From an uncultured Myxococcales bacterium (lineage in GTDB: Bacteria; Myxococcota_A; UBA9042; DTJE01), in NCBI GenBank assembly GCA_937975765.1, contig CALJUR010000002.1:87445-151444 (forward strand): 64,000 nucleotides of DNA, read 5' to 3'. Positions within the stretch are counted from its first letter, which is position 1, and every line of letters begins with the position of its first letter. This document shows, in pieces, positions 1 through 7,930 of this stretch. The position numbers and the translations under genes were made by a program. The notes under the pieces were generated by a model that was not told the DNA's origin, did no database searches, and saw only the letters and a list, made by a program, of their open reading frames with translations.

Positions 1-1061
1 CTGCTGAACTTCGGGTCGTGCACCTTGACCGACAGCACCGACGTCAGTCCCTCGCGCACGTCCTCGCCGGACAGCGTGCCCTTGAACTGCTTCAGCAGGT
101 TCTCGGTCTCCGCGTAGGTGTTGATCGTGCGGGTCAGGGCGCCGCGGAAGCCGGCCACGTGCGTGCCGCCGTCGCGGTTGAGGATCGTGTTCGTGAAGGA
201 GAACTGGTTCTCCTGGAAACCGTCGTTCCACTGCATCGCCACCTCGACGGCGATGTCGTCGCGGACCGCGGACACGTAGATGGGCTGCGCGTGGATCAGC
301 GTCTTGTGCCGGTTCAGGTGCTCGACGAACGACACCAGGCCGCCGTCGAACCTGAACTCGTGGCTGCGGTTCTCGGCCCGCTCGTCGTTGATGGCGATCA
401 TCAGGCCGGGGTTCAGGTAGGACAGTTCGCGCAGGCGCTGGGACAGGGTGTCGAAGCTGAAGTCGATGTTCGTGAAGATCTGGGTGTCCGGGTTGAAGGT
501 GACCTTCGTTCCGGTACGGGAGGTACTGCCGGTGCGGGCCAGCGGCTCGCGCGGGATGCCGCGGTCGTACTCCTGGACCCAGACGCCGCCCTCCCGGCGG
601 ACTTCCAGGCGCAGCCAGTCGGACAGCGCGTTGACGACGGACACGCCCACGCCGTGCAGGCCGCCCGACACCTTGTAGGAGTCGTGGTCGAACTTGCCGC
701 CGGCGTGCAGTTCGGTCAGGGCCAGTTCGGCCGCCGATCGGCCCGTCTCGGACTGGATGCCGACGGGGATGCCGCGGCCGTTGTCCTCGACGGTGATCGA
801 GCCCTCCCGGTGGATGGTCACGTCGATGCGCGTGCAGAAGCCCGCCAGCGCCTCGTCCACCGAGTTGTCCACGACCTCGTACACCATGTGGTGCAGGCCG
901 GACCCGTCGTCCGTGTCGCCGATGTACATGCCGGGGCGCGTGCGCACTGCTTCCAGGCCCTTGAGGACCTTGATGCTGTCGGCGTCGTAGGCGCCGGTGG
1001 GCTTCGTGACGGCGTCCTCGGGTTCGAGCGTGAGGACGGTGCCGTTGTCGTCGGTCGTCAT
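1..1061 (-). CDS. gyrB: DNA gyrase subunit B (partial, N-terminal 353 codons)
   Basis: ATPase subunit of DNA gyrase, which introduces negative supercoils into DNA. The gene runs off the left window edge, so the TOPRIM and C-terminal regions are not visible. GHKL ATPase motifs are clear: EVVDNSVDEALAG (residues 62-74), EDNGRGIPVG (92-101) and GGLHGVGVSVVNALS (133-147), followed by the start of the transducer domain. ATG at 1061 is preferred. An in-frame ATG at 1088 would sit only about 8 nt after the transcription start predicted from the promoter at 1103-1131, leaving no room for a ribosome site. The gene is divergent from the diguanylate cyclase. Family assignment is secure; the start is less certain. 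Confidence 0.97.
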   Translation of the reverse strand, partial: MTTDDNGTVLTLEPEDAVTKPTGAYDADSIKVLKGLEAVRTRPGMYIGDTDDGSGLHHMVYEVVDNSVDEALAGFCTRIDVTIHREGSITVEDNGRGIPVGIQSETGRSAAELALTELHAGGKFDHDSYKVSGGLHGVGVSVVNALSDWLRLEVRREGGVWVQEYDRGIPREPLARTGSTSRTGTKVTFNPDTQIFTNIDFSFDTLSQRLRELSYLNPGLMIAINDERAENRSHEFRFDGGLVSFVEHLNRHKTLIHAQPIYVSAVRDDIAVEVAMQWNDGFQENQFSFTNTILNRDGGTHVAGFRGALTRTINTYAETENLLKQFKGTLSGEDVREGLTSVLSVKVHDPKFS

Positions 1062-1102
1062 GTCGGTTTCCGCCAGTGTTGGAGCCATCGAAACGCGGCG
1101 GA

Positions 1103-1131
1103 ATAGTACATGCGAGGCGGGCGGTTGTAAA
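1103..1131 (-). promoter_or_regulatory. Predicted gyrB sigma-70 promoter
   Basis: On the minus strand TTTACA (1126-1131) and TACTAT (1103-1108) are separated by exactly 17 bp, close to the housekeeping consensus. Transcription would start near 1096, giving a leader of about 35 nt before ATG 1061. An alternating purine-pyrimidine CG tract lies just upstream of the -35 box. Confidence 0.6.
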
Positions 1132-1138
1132 GGTTTTT

Positions 1139-1162
1139 CGTGCGCGCACGTGCGCGCGCGCG
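1139..1162. other. Alternating CG/TG tract with Z-DNA potential upstream of gyrB
   Basis: 24 bp of strict purine-pyrimidine alternation, mostly CG steps with a few TG/CA steps, lie 8 bp upstream of the predicted gyrB -35 box in the divergent gyrB/diguanylate cyclase interval. Such tracts adopt left-handed Z-DNA under negative supercoiling. A role in supercoiling-dependent gyrB control is inference only. Confidence 0.6.
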
Positions 1163-1266
1163 ACTTGCGACCGTCGGGCTCGTGGCAGAAACCCCCAGGG
1201 ATGGCCGGAAGTTGCGTCGGGAAGGGGTGGGGGAACACAATCGGCGCAGGAACCGGCGGGAAGACG

Positions 1267-2727
1267 ATGGACGCCAGTGACCTGACCCGGGGAGTCGCCG
1301 AGCCCGACGAGGCGCGACGGAGGTCCCTGCGGGCCCTGTGGCGGGGGATGCGCCTGTCCTGCGTCGCGCTGGTGGACGGGGACGGCAAGGGCGGCTTCAC
1401 GCTGGGCGGGATCGAGGGGCCGGCCGCCGCGAAGGCCGTGCCGGAGGGGACGGCGATCGCGGACCTGGGGGCGGCGGCCGGCGTGGCCACGTCCAGGAAG
1501 GCCGTGCTGCTGAACCCGGACCGCCCGATGCCGATGCGGGTGCCGTACCAGCCCCGGCCCGTCCTGGTCGCGGGCGCCATGGCGGTGCCGTTCGGGGACG
1601 GACTGCTGTGGGCGGACCGCGAGGACCAGGCGTTCACGGCGGCGGAGTTCGCGGGGTTCGTGGAGGCGGCGCAGGGGATCGCGGAGTCCTCGGTGCTGCA
1701 CCGGCGCCTGCGCGAGGTCGCGGGGCAGGTGTCCGACCTTTCCCGGACCGTGGAGGGCGCCCGGGCCATCCTGGAGGCCGGGTCCGAACGCGACTGCGTG
1801 CGGATCCTGGCCGACGCAGTCTCCCGGCAGTCGGCGGCCCGGACGGTGCTGGTGGTGCTGCTGGCGCCGTCGGGCGACGAGGCCGTCGTCGTGGCGGGTT
1901 CGGGCGCTGCGGGCCGCGGACTGGTCGGGGCGACGGTGGACGCCTCGGCGGGGCTGGTGGGGCTGGCCCTGCGCAGCGGCATCCTGGTGCCCAGCCAGAT
2001 GCGCTTCCAGGCCAATACCGACGCGGTGGTCGGCACGGACGACCTGGGCCTGTCGGTGGGCGACGGCGTGCTGGTGCACCCGCTGGGCCTGCCCGAGCCG
2101 ATCGGGGCGCTGGTGCTGGCCGGGGGAGAATTCGACCGGCAGGGGCTGGTGCACGGCGTGCGGACGTTGTGCGATTGCACGGCCATGCTGGTGCGGCAGT
2201 TCCGGCTGCGCGAGCGGGTGGCGATGGACGCGATGGTGGACGGCCTGACCGGCCTGTACAACCGGCGGGCATTCATGGGCCACCTGGCCGAGTCCGCGGC
2301 GTTCTCGGCGCGCCACGGCAGCGAGTTGTCGCTGCTGATGCTGGACGCGGACCACTTCAAGCAGGTCAACGACCGCCATGGCCACCCGGCGGGCGATCGC
2401 GTGCTGCGGTTCATCGCCGAGGCGGTGCGTCGCAACCTGCGCGAATCCGACGTCGCCGGGCGATACGGGGGGGAGGAGTTCGTGATCCTGCTGCCCCACA
2501 CCCCCCTGGCCGGCGCACGCGTGGTGGCCGAGCGCATCCGGTCGTTCTGCGCCGGGTCCGGGATCCCGCTGTCCTCCGGGGCGATCACGGTGACCGTGTC
2601 GATCGGCGTCGCCGGGTCCCACGCCGGCTGCCGCAAGGCGGAGGAACTGGTGGCCGCCGCCGACGGCGCGCTGTACGAGGCCAAGCGAGCCGGGCGCAAC
2701 CGCGTCGTGGTGCGCGAGAATCCCTGA
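1267..2727 (+). CDS. Diguanylate cyclase with GAF-like and GGDEF domains
   Basis: Likely makes the second messenger cyclic di-GMP from two GTP. The C-terminal GGDEF domain begins with DGLTGLYNRR (about residue 325). It has an intact catalytic GGEEF motif (401-405) preceded by RESD (392-395) at the spacing of the allosteric RxxD inhibitory site, so product feedback is expected. The middle of the protein (about 160-310) looks like a GAF-type sensor domain. The N-terminal 150 residues are not recognised. No signal peptide or membrane segment is seen, so it is cytoplasmic. The start is set at ATG 1267 after GGCGGGAAG; the frame stays open upstream but lacks coding character there. The sensed ligand is unknown. 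It stands alone and is convergent with larC. Confidence 0.9.
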   Translation: MDASDLTRGVAEPDEARRRSLRALWRGMRLSCVALVDGDGKGGFTLGGIEGPAAAKAVPEGTAIADLGAAAGVATSRKAVLLNPDRPMPMRVPYQPRPVLVAGAMAVPFGDGLLWADREDQAFTAAEFAGFVEAAQGIAESSVLHRRLREVAGQVSDLSRTVEGARAILEAGSERDCVRILADAVSRQSAARTVLVVLLAPSGDEAVVVAGSGAAGRGLVGATVDASAGLVGLALRSGILVPSQMRFQANTDAVVGTDDLGLSVGDGVLVHPLGLPEPIGALVLAGGEFDRQGLVHGVRTLCDCTAMLVRQFRLRERVAMDAMVDGLTGLYNRRAFMGHLAESAAFSARHGSELSLLMLDADHFKQVNDRHGHPAGDRVLRFIAEAVRRNLRESDVAGRYGGEEFVILLPHTPLAGARVVAERIRSFCAGSGIPLSSGAITVTVSIGVAGSHAGCRKAEELVAAADGALYEAKRAGRNRVVVRENP

Positions 2728-2745
2728 AGGACGGCGGCATCGCGA

Positions 2746-2772
2746 TGCAGGGCGGGGCCCCCGTGCCCCGCC
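2746..2772 (+). repeat. GC-rich hairpin element, divergent copy
   Basis: Variant beginning TGCAGGGCGGGG and ending GCCCCGCC, able to form an 8-bp GGCGGGGC/GCCCCGCC stem. It faces the copy at 2815-2842 between the convergent diguanylate cyclase and larC genes and could end both transcripts. Confidence 0.65.
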
Positions 2773-2814
2773 CACGGCGTCCGAGGCAGTCGCCGGGAAT
2801 CGCGGGAACCGGAA

Positions 2815-2842
2815 GGCGGGGGGCAGGGCCCCCGCCCTACAT
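2815..2842 (-). repeat. GC-rich hairpin element containing the larC stop codon
   Basis: Full-length copy. On the minus strand it begins TGTAGGGCGGGGGCCC and ends CCCCCCGCC. The TAG inside its TGTAGGG end (2837-2839) is the stop codon of larC. Confidence 0.85.
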
Positions 2843-4009
2843 GCGGGCGGCGACCTCGAGGACCAGCGCCTCGCGGGCCTTGCGGACGGGCATCCCGGCC
2901 GCGGCGGCCAGCCGGCGCACGTCGTCGGACTCCAGGGACACGTTCGACACGGCCCCGTCCCGGACGGCGACCTTGACCCGCACCCGTCCCAGCGAGGTCG
3001 AGATCGTCCGGATCTCGTACGGCAGTTTCACGCGATCCACCGCGACCATCCGCAGCCCGATCGTCGGCGACTCGGCGAAGAACGCCGCCGCGACCTTCTC
3101 GCGGGCGCTGCCGGCCACCAGCGCGCGCACCGTCCAGGCCGGACGGCCCTTCTTCATCAGGATCGGCTCCGACCACGCGTCCAGCGCGCCGGCCGCGAAC
3201 AGTGCCTCGACCAGCACGGACACCCCCTCGGGCGTCGTGTCGTCCAGGTTCGCGGCCACCTCCCATTCCCGGTCGCCCGCAGGCTCGTCCTCGTCACCCA
3301 GCAGCACGCGGACGCCGTTCGGGCGCCCGTCGGGCCAGCGCTTCGACCCGAAGCCGATTCCCGTGCGGACCAGGCGCATCGGCGGGGGCGGCCCGCCGGT
3401 GCCGGCCAGCGCCGCGCAGATCGCCGCGCCGGTCGGCGTCACGAACTCGCCCTCGGCATCCACGCCGTAGACCGGGTATCCGGCCAGCACCTGCAGTGTC
3501 GCCGGGGCCGGGATCGGCAGCACGCCATGCCGGCAGCGTATCGTCCCGTGCGTCAAGGGCAGGGGGGACGCCGCCACGCGCTCGACGCCCAGCGAGTGCA
3601 GGGCCGCGGCCACGCCGACGATGTCCGCGATCGAGTCCAGCGCCCCCACCTCGTGGAAGTGGACCTCGTCCGCCGCCTCGCCGTGCACCTTGCCCTCGGC
3701 CTCCGCCAGCCGTGCGAACACCTGCGACGCCGCTTCGGCCACCGGTCCGGGCAGGCCCGCCGTCGCGATGGCGTCCAGGATCTGCCGCGCCGACCGTTCG
3801 TGCGCCTCGTCCGGCGCGTCGATCCGGACGCGCAGGCCCGAGAAACCCCCGTCCGATGCCGGCATCGTCTCGATCGCGACGGCGTGCCCGGCCACCGCGG
3901 CCACCGCCTCGCGCACGGCCAGCACGTCCGCGCCCGCGTCCAGCAGGGCCGCCAGAGCCATGTCGCCCGCGATCCCGGCCGGGCAGTCGAAGTACGCGAT
4001 CCTTCGCAT
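2837..4009 (-). CDS. larC: Nickel-pincer cofactor biosynthesis protein LarC
   Basis: LarC inserts nickel into pyridinium-3,5-bisthiocarboxylic acid mononucleotide, the last step in making the nickel-pincer cofactor of lactate racemase and related enzymes (family knowledge). The 390-residue product starts with the family's typical FDCPAGIAGDM segment and carries the HFHEVGALDSIADIVG stretch around residue 120-135. It is one continuous frame, unlike the split larC1/larC2 arrangement known in some lactobacilli. ATG 4009 overlaps the larB stop (TGATG), indicating translational coupling. Its own TAG stop lies inside a hairpin repeat. Neither the sulfur-transfer gene larE nor a LarA racemase is in the window. 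Confidence 0.9.
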   Translation of the reverse strand: MRRIAYFDCPAGIAGDMALAALLDAGADVLAVREAVAAVAGHAVAIETMPASDGGFSGLRVRIDAPDEAHERSARQILDAIATAGLPGPVAEAASQVFARLAEAEGKVHGEAADEVHFHEVGALDSIADIVGVAAALHSLGVERVAASPLPLTHGTIRCRHGVLPIPAPATLQVLAGYPVYGVDAEGEFVTPTGAAICAALAGTGGPPPPMRLVRTGIGFGSKRWPDGRPNGVRVLLGDEDEPAGDREWEVAANLDDTTPEGVSVLVEALFAAGALDAWSEPILMKKGRPAWTVRALVAGSAREKVAAAFFAESPTIGLRMVAVDRVKLPYEIRTISTSLGRVRVKVAVRDGAVSNVSLESDDVRRLAAAAGMPVRKAREALVLEVAARM

Positions 4010-4791
4010 CACCGGGTCTCCTCCCCGCCGTCCGGCCGTTTCCGGTTGATCAGGGCGGCCGCCACGCCGGCCCCGTAGCCGTTGTCCACGTTCACGACGG
4101 TCACGCCGCCCGCACACGAGTTCAGCATGGCCAGCAGGGCCGCGATCCCCCCGAACGACGCGCCGTAGCCGATCGACGTCGGCACCGCGATCACCGGGCA
4201 CGGGGCCAGACCCGCCACCACGGACGGCAGCGCCCCCTCCATGCCCGCGACGACGATCGCCACCGTGGCGCGTCGCAGCGCGGGCAGGTGCGGCACCAGC
4301 CGGTGCAGGCCGGCCACCCCGACGTCGAAACCCCGCTCAACGCGGTTGCCCAGGAAGACGGCCGTGATCGCGGCCTCCTCGGCCACCGGCACGTCAGCGG
4401 TCCCCGCGCACAGCACCAGCACCTCGCCGCGCCCCTGGTCCACGAACGGGTGCCTGCGGACGACGACCGTGCGCGCCGTCTCGGAGTGCTGCACATCCTC
4501 GCCCGGGAACCGTGCCCGCAGGCCCTCGACCCGACCGGCCGCCAGCCGCGTGACCAGCACGTCGCCGCCCGCCGACAGCGCCGCCGCCACCGCGTCGTGC
4601 AGTTGCGCGTCGGACTTGCGTTCGGCGAACACCGCTTCGGCCACGCCTCGTCGCAGCGGGCGGTGCGCGTCGAACGCCACGTCCCCCACGCGCCGGATCC
4701 CGAAATCCTTCAGTTGCTCCAGGGCCTCGTCGGTGCCCGTCCGGCCCTCCCGAACGGCCTCCAGCAGGCGCCTGATGTCGGCTTCGTCCAT
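4009..4791 (-). CDS. larB: LarB, pyridinium-3,5-biscarboxylic acid mononucleotide synthase
   Basis: LarB carboxylates and hydrolyses nicotinic acid adenine dinucleotide, the first committed step of nickel-pincer cofactor synthesis (family knowledge). The 260-residue protein has a helical N-terminal part (MDEADIRRLLEAVREG) and a PurE-like C-terminal half with VAGMEGALPSVVAGL and the Cys-containing LNSCAGG segment. ATG 4791 follows GGAGGCAGC, a good ribosome site; the alternative ATG seven codons upstream has none. It is the first gene of a larB-larC operon. The enzyme that uses the cofactor cannot be named from this window. Confidence 0.9.
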   Translation of the reverse strand: MDEADIRRLLEAVREGRTGTDEALEQLKDFGIRRVGDVAFDAHRPLRRGVAEAVFAERKSDAQLHDAVAAALSAGGDVLVTRLAAGRVEGLRARFPGEDVQHSETARTVVVRRHPFVDQGRGEVLVLCAGTADVPVAEEAAITAVFLGNRVERGFDVGVAGLHRLVPHLPALRRATVAIVVAGMEGALPSVVAGLAPCPVIAVPTSIGYGASFGGIAALLAMLNSCAGGVTVVNVDNGYGAGVAAALINRKRPDGGEETR

Positions 4792-4950
4792 GCTGCCTCC
4801 AGCCGCAGGCATTGTGCGTGGGCCGGACCGGCGTGTCAAAGACCGGCGCGTCCGGGGCAGATGATCTGCGCGTGTGCGTTCACCCCGCCGTCGCGAAGTT
4901 GTATCGCGCCCGGGCTTTTGCCATGATTGCAGCGGGCGTGACGGTGCACC

Positions 4951-6132
4951 ATGCAGGACCCCGCGAAACTGGTCTTCGATGAAGTCGCCATCTGGGAACC
5001 CCACAGGAAACCGGTCCCCCCGGAAACCCTGACGGCCGGGTGGGCCGGGGAGGACGAGCGCTTCATCGCGCTGTGCTACAAGCTCGCCGAGACGTTCTAC
5101 GCGGGGCAGAAGCCACGCAACAACGGCGAACTGGCATTCACGCACCCGACCAACGTCGCGCTGATCCTCAAGCTGGCCGTCTCGCAGCCGCACATCGTCG
5201 CCGCGGGCCTGCTGCACGACCTGCTGGAGGACATGCTGGACCGCGAGAAGGAGCGCCTGGGCCACGTGGGTCCGGACATCGACGCCGCCTGCCGCGCCCG
5301 CTTCGCCGAGGACGTCATCCGCATCGCGGAACGGTCGCTGTTCCCGCGGCACATCGCCGAGCGCGTGGTCGAGGTGACCTGGACGCTGACCCGCCACAAG
5401 GCGGACCTCTACTACAAGTCGATTTCGGGGGTGTTCACGCACACGGACCCGGACGTGCGGGTCGCGGCGGCCCTGGTCAAGCTGGCCGACCGCATGCACA
5501 ACATCCAGACCATCGAGAACTACAAGGACGAAGAGAAACTGTACCAGTGCTTCAAGAACCTGTTCATCCTGAACAACGCGAAGCAGCTGGTGGTCGAGAC
5601 CCGGGCGCGGCGCGTGGACCCGCGGATGATCGCGACGCTGGAAAAACTGTTCAAGAAGAACGGCAAGGCCACCTTCCAGGCGATGCTGCGGATGGGGCAC
5701 GCCCGCAACATCGAGGAGGAACTGTTCCCGCTGGTCACCTACCTGGCGATCGCGCTGCGGAAGTTCGTGCTGGAGATCCAGGGGCTGTGGCGCGTGCAGG
5801 ACGTCGTCCTGGAGCCGGGCGCGCCGGTCTGGAGCCTCTACCACGGCATCGTCAAGAAGTACGACAACCGGCTGCACCACGAGGACGCGGAGTACGAGGC
5901 GCAGACCGAGAACGAACTGAACTACTTCCGGCTGACGTTCGCGTCGCTGAACCTGCCCGACGCCCTCCTGCGGCGGGCGATCTACTACAAGGACGCGCTG
6001 GCGCTGATGGAGGTCGTGGCTTCGCTGCTGTACCGCGAGGACTACGTCATCCGGGGGTTCGAGTGCAGCCGCCTGTGCCGCCGCGGCCGCGTCTGCATGA
6101 AGCCCGACCACCTGGCCGCCGTGGGGCACTGA
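4951..6132 (+). CDS. RSH-like HD-domain hydrolase without a synthetase domain
   Basis: 393 residues. The N-terminal half matches the hydrolase domain of RelA/SpoT proteins: AGQKPRNNGELAFTHPTNVA corresponds to the nucleotide-binding GQxRxSGxPYxxHP region, GLLHDLLED supplies the HD/ED metal ligands (about residues 88-96), and KLADRMHNIQT the distal Asp. A (p)ppGpp or related nucleotide 3'-pyrophosphohydrolase activity is likely but not proven. There is no synthetase, TGS or ACT domain. The last 180 residues are not recognised and end in a Cys-rich CSRLCRRGRVC segment. ATG 4951 has a poor ribosome site. The gene is divergent from larB and convergent with the downstream lyase. Confidence 0.7.
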   Translation: MQDPAKLVFDEVAIWEPHRKPVPPETLTAGWAGEDERFIALCYKLAETFYAGQKPRNNGELAFTHPTNVALILKLAVSQPHIVAAGLLHDLLEDMLDREKERLGHVGPDIDAACRARFAEDVIRIAERSLFPRHIAERVVEVTWTLTRHKADLYYKSISGVFTHTDPDVRVAAALVKLADRMHNIQTIENYKDEEKLYQCFKNLFILNNAKQLVVETRARRVDPRMIATLEKLFKKNGKATFQAMLRMGHARNIEEELFPLVTYLAIALRKFVLEIQGLWRVQDVVLEPGAPVWSLYHGIVKKYDNRLHHEDAEYEAQTENELNYFRLTFASLNLPDALLRRAIYYKDALALMEVVASLLYREDYVIRGFECSRLCRRGRVCMKPDHLAAVGH

Positions 6133-6158
6133 CCCGGCCCGCGCCCCGCCCCCTGTCG

Positions 6159-6178
6159 CCTCACCCCTCGCCGTGAGG
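6159..6178. terminator. Short hairpin between convergent genes
   Basis: CCTCAC and GTGAGG form a 6-bp stem around an 8-nt loop, overlapping the stop codon of the lyase gene and 27 nt after the HD gene stop. It may act as a bidirectional terminator, but there is no T-tract. Confidence 0.3.
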
Positions 6179-7555
6179 ATCGACCAGCCGCGACGGGTCC
6201 AGCACCCGGTCCAGGTCCTCGCCCCGCACCAGCCCGCGTTCCAGCAGCAACTGCCGCACCGGCACGCCCGCGCGGACCGCCTCGTGCGTCACCTCGGCCG
6301 CCTTCGCGTACCCGATCGCCGGCGTCAGGGCCGTCGCCATGGCCCCCGACCCCTGGAAGTACCGCAGGCAGGCCTCCTCGTTGGCCTTCAGGCCCTCGAA
6401 CGTCCGCTGCCGCACCTGCCGGATCGCGTTCGTCATGATGGGAAGGCCCATCGTCAGGTCCAGGGCCATCAGCGGCATCATCACGTTCAGTTCCAGTTGG
6501 CCGGCCTGCAGCGCGTAGGCGTTCGCCGCGTCCAGCCCGATCGCGAAGAACATCGCCATCGTGGCCATCTCGGGCATCGACGGGTTCACCTTGCCCGGCA
6601 TGATCGAGGACCCGGGCGCGACCTCGGGCAGTTCCAGTTCGCGCAGGCCGGTCGAGGGCCCCGACCCCAGCAGCCGCACGTCGTTCAGGATGCGCACCAT
6701 TTCCAGCGCCGTGGACCGCATCGCCGAGGACAGCACCCCGATCGGCCGCTGGCTCTGCATCGCCTCGCGCAGGTCCGGGTTCGATCGCAGCGGCAGCCCG
6801 GTCCTCTGCCGCAACTCGCCCACCACCGCCTCGCGGAAACCCTTCACGGTGTTCAGCCCGGTGCCTACCGCGGACCCGCCGATGCCCAGTTCGCAGACGG
6901 CCTCGCGCCCGCGCAGCACCTCGTCCCGCTGGGCCTCGACCGTGCGCGCCCATGCGGCGACCTCCTGCCCCAGCGTGACCGGGGCCGCGTCCATCAGGTG
7001 CGTGCGGCCGCTCTTGACGACGTCCGCGAACTCGCGAGCCTTCCCGCGCAGGGCCCCGGCCAGCCGCTCCAGTTCGCCCGCAAGGTCGCCCGCCAGCCGG
7101 GCCGACGCGATCCGCATCGCCGTCGGGAAGACGTCGTTGGTGGACTGGCCTCGGTTGACGTGGTCGTTCGGGTGGACGTGCTCGTAGGTGCCCAGGCCGC
7201 CCTCCAGCAACTGGTTGGCGCGGTTCGCCAGCACCTCGTTGACGTTCATGTGCAGCGTGGTTCCCGCCCCCATCTGGAAGGCGTCCACCGGGAACTGGTC
7301 CGCCAAGTCACCGGCCAGGATCTCCTCGCAGGCGGTCGCGATCGCCTCGCCGGCATCCTCCGGGATGCCCCCCAGCCGCGCATTCGCGATCGCGGCGGCG
7401 CGCTTGACCTCGACCATCGCGTGGACCAGGGCAGGCGGACTGCGCAGCCCGCTGATCGGAAAGTTCTGGATGGCGCGCTGGGTCTGGGCGCCCCAGTAGG
7501 CGCCGGCCGGGACGGCGACCGGCCCCAGCGCGTCACGCTCGATGCGGGTATCCAT
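6161..7555 (-). CDS. Aspartase / class II fumarase superfamily lyase
   Basis: 464 residues with the superfamily signature GSSIMPGKVNP (about 320) and the QSTND active-site stretch. The family contains fumarate hydratase (FumC) and aspartate ammonia-lyase (AspA). The details are mixed. HPNDHVN, NPSMPE and AGQLELNVM resemble aspartases, whereas YWGAQTQRA and DVFPTAMR resemble FumC. With a class I fumarase encoded next door, an aspartase that supplies fumarate would be complementary rather than redundant. That reading is inference, so no symbol is given. ATG 7555 follows GGGAGACGTTC. The promoter region toward the fumarase genes contains the 218-bp inverted-repeat element. Confidence 0.88.
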   Translation of the reverse strand: MDTRIERDALGPVAVPAGAYWGAQTQRAIQNFPISGLRSPPALVHAMVEVKRAAAIANARLGGIPEDAGEAIATACEEILAGDLADQFPVDAFQMGAGTTLHMNVNEVLANRANQLLEGGLGTYEHVHPNDHVNRGQSTNDVFPTAMRIASARLAGDLAGELERLAGALRGKAREFADVVKSGRTHLMDAAPVTLGQEVAAWARTVEAQRDEVLRGREAVCELGIGGSAVGTGLNTVKGFREAVVGELRQRTGLPLRSNPDLREAMQSQRPIGVLSSAMRSTALEMVRILNDVRLLGSGPSTGLRELELPEVAPGSSIMPGKVNPSMPEMATMAMFFAIGLDAANAYALQAGQLELNVMMPLMALDLTMGLPIMTNAIRQVRQRTFEGLKANEEACLRYFQGSGAMATALTPAIGYAKAAEVTHEAVRAGVPVRQLLLERGLVRGEDLDRVLDPSRLVDPHGEG

Positions 7556-7615
7556 GAACGTCTCCCGGGTGGGGGGCGTCTTCCACCCTGGGGCCCGGCC
7601 ACGGGTGCGTCAAGG

Positions 7616-7833
7616 GAATTCAGGGACAGTCACCATTATTGCCAATGTAACACCAAGTAAACATAACACTTAGGCCGGGCCAACCACCGGCTCTTGGCCG
7701 GGTCTGTTGGTCGTCTGCCAGGAAACGATGTCGGGTACCGGGATCCGGGGCATGGGATGGGTTGGTGGAACTCTCTTGAATCTAGGAAATTCAATGAGAT
7801 GGGTGATGAATAATGGTGACTGTCCCTGAATTC
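7616..7833. mobile_element. 218-bp MITE-like element with perfect 25-bp terminal inverted repeats
   Basis: GAATTCAGGGACAGTCACC... at 7616-7640 is repeated exactly, inverted, at 7809-7833. The interior, about 168 bp, has no open frame of note and includes AT-rich stretches (for example around 7645-7670 and 7770-7800) unlike the GC-rich neighbours. No convincing target duplication was found. It fills most of the 375-bp divergent promoter region between the lyase and fumarase genes. The GGGACAGTCACC core resembles sequences associated with REP-type (Y1) transposases in other bacteria, but that link is from memory and unverified. Confidence 0.75.
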
Positions 7834-7930
7834 GGGGCGGGTTGACCCTCCCTGGGGATCGTGCAACGCTCCGGCTGGGCGCCGTGCGGGATGGCCGGCG
7901 CGGAGGTCTGGAACAACGGGGAGGTCGCAC

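Noticed and set aside
2837..4009. Programmed frameshift (larC1/larC2) in larC
   Set aside because: The gene reads through in a single frame to the normal C-terminus.
7640..7808. Coding sequence inside the 218-bp inverted-repeat element
   Set aside because: No frame with start, ribosome site and coding character. Frames crossing it are low-GC noise.
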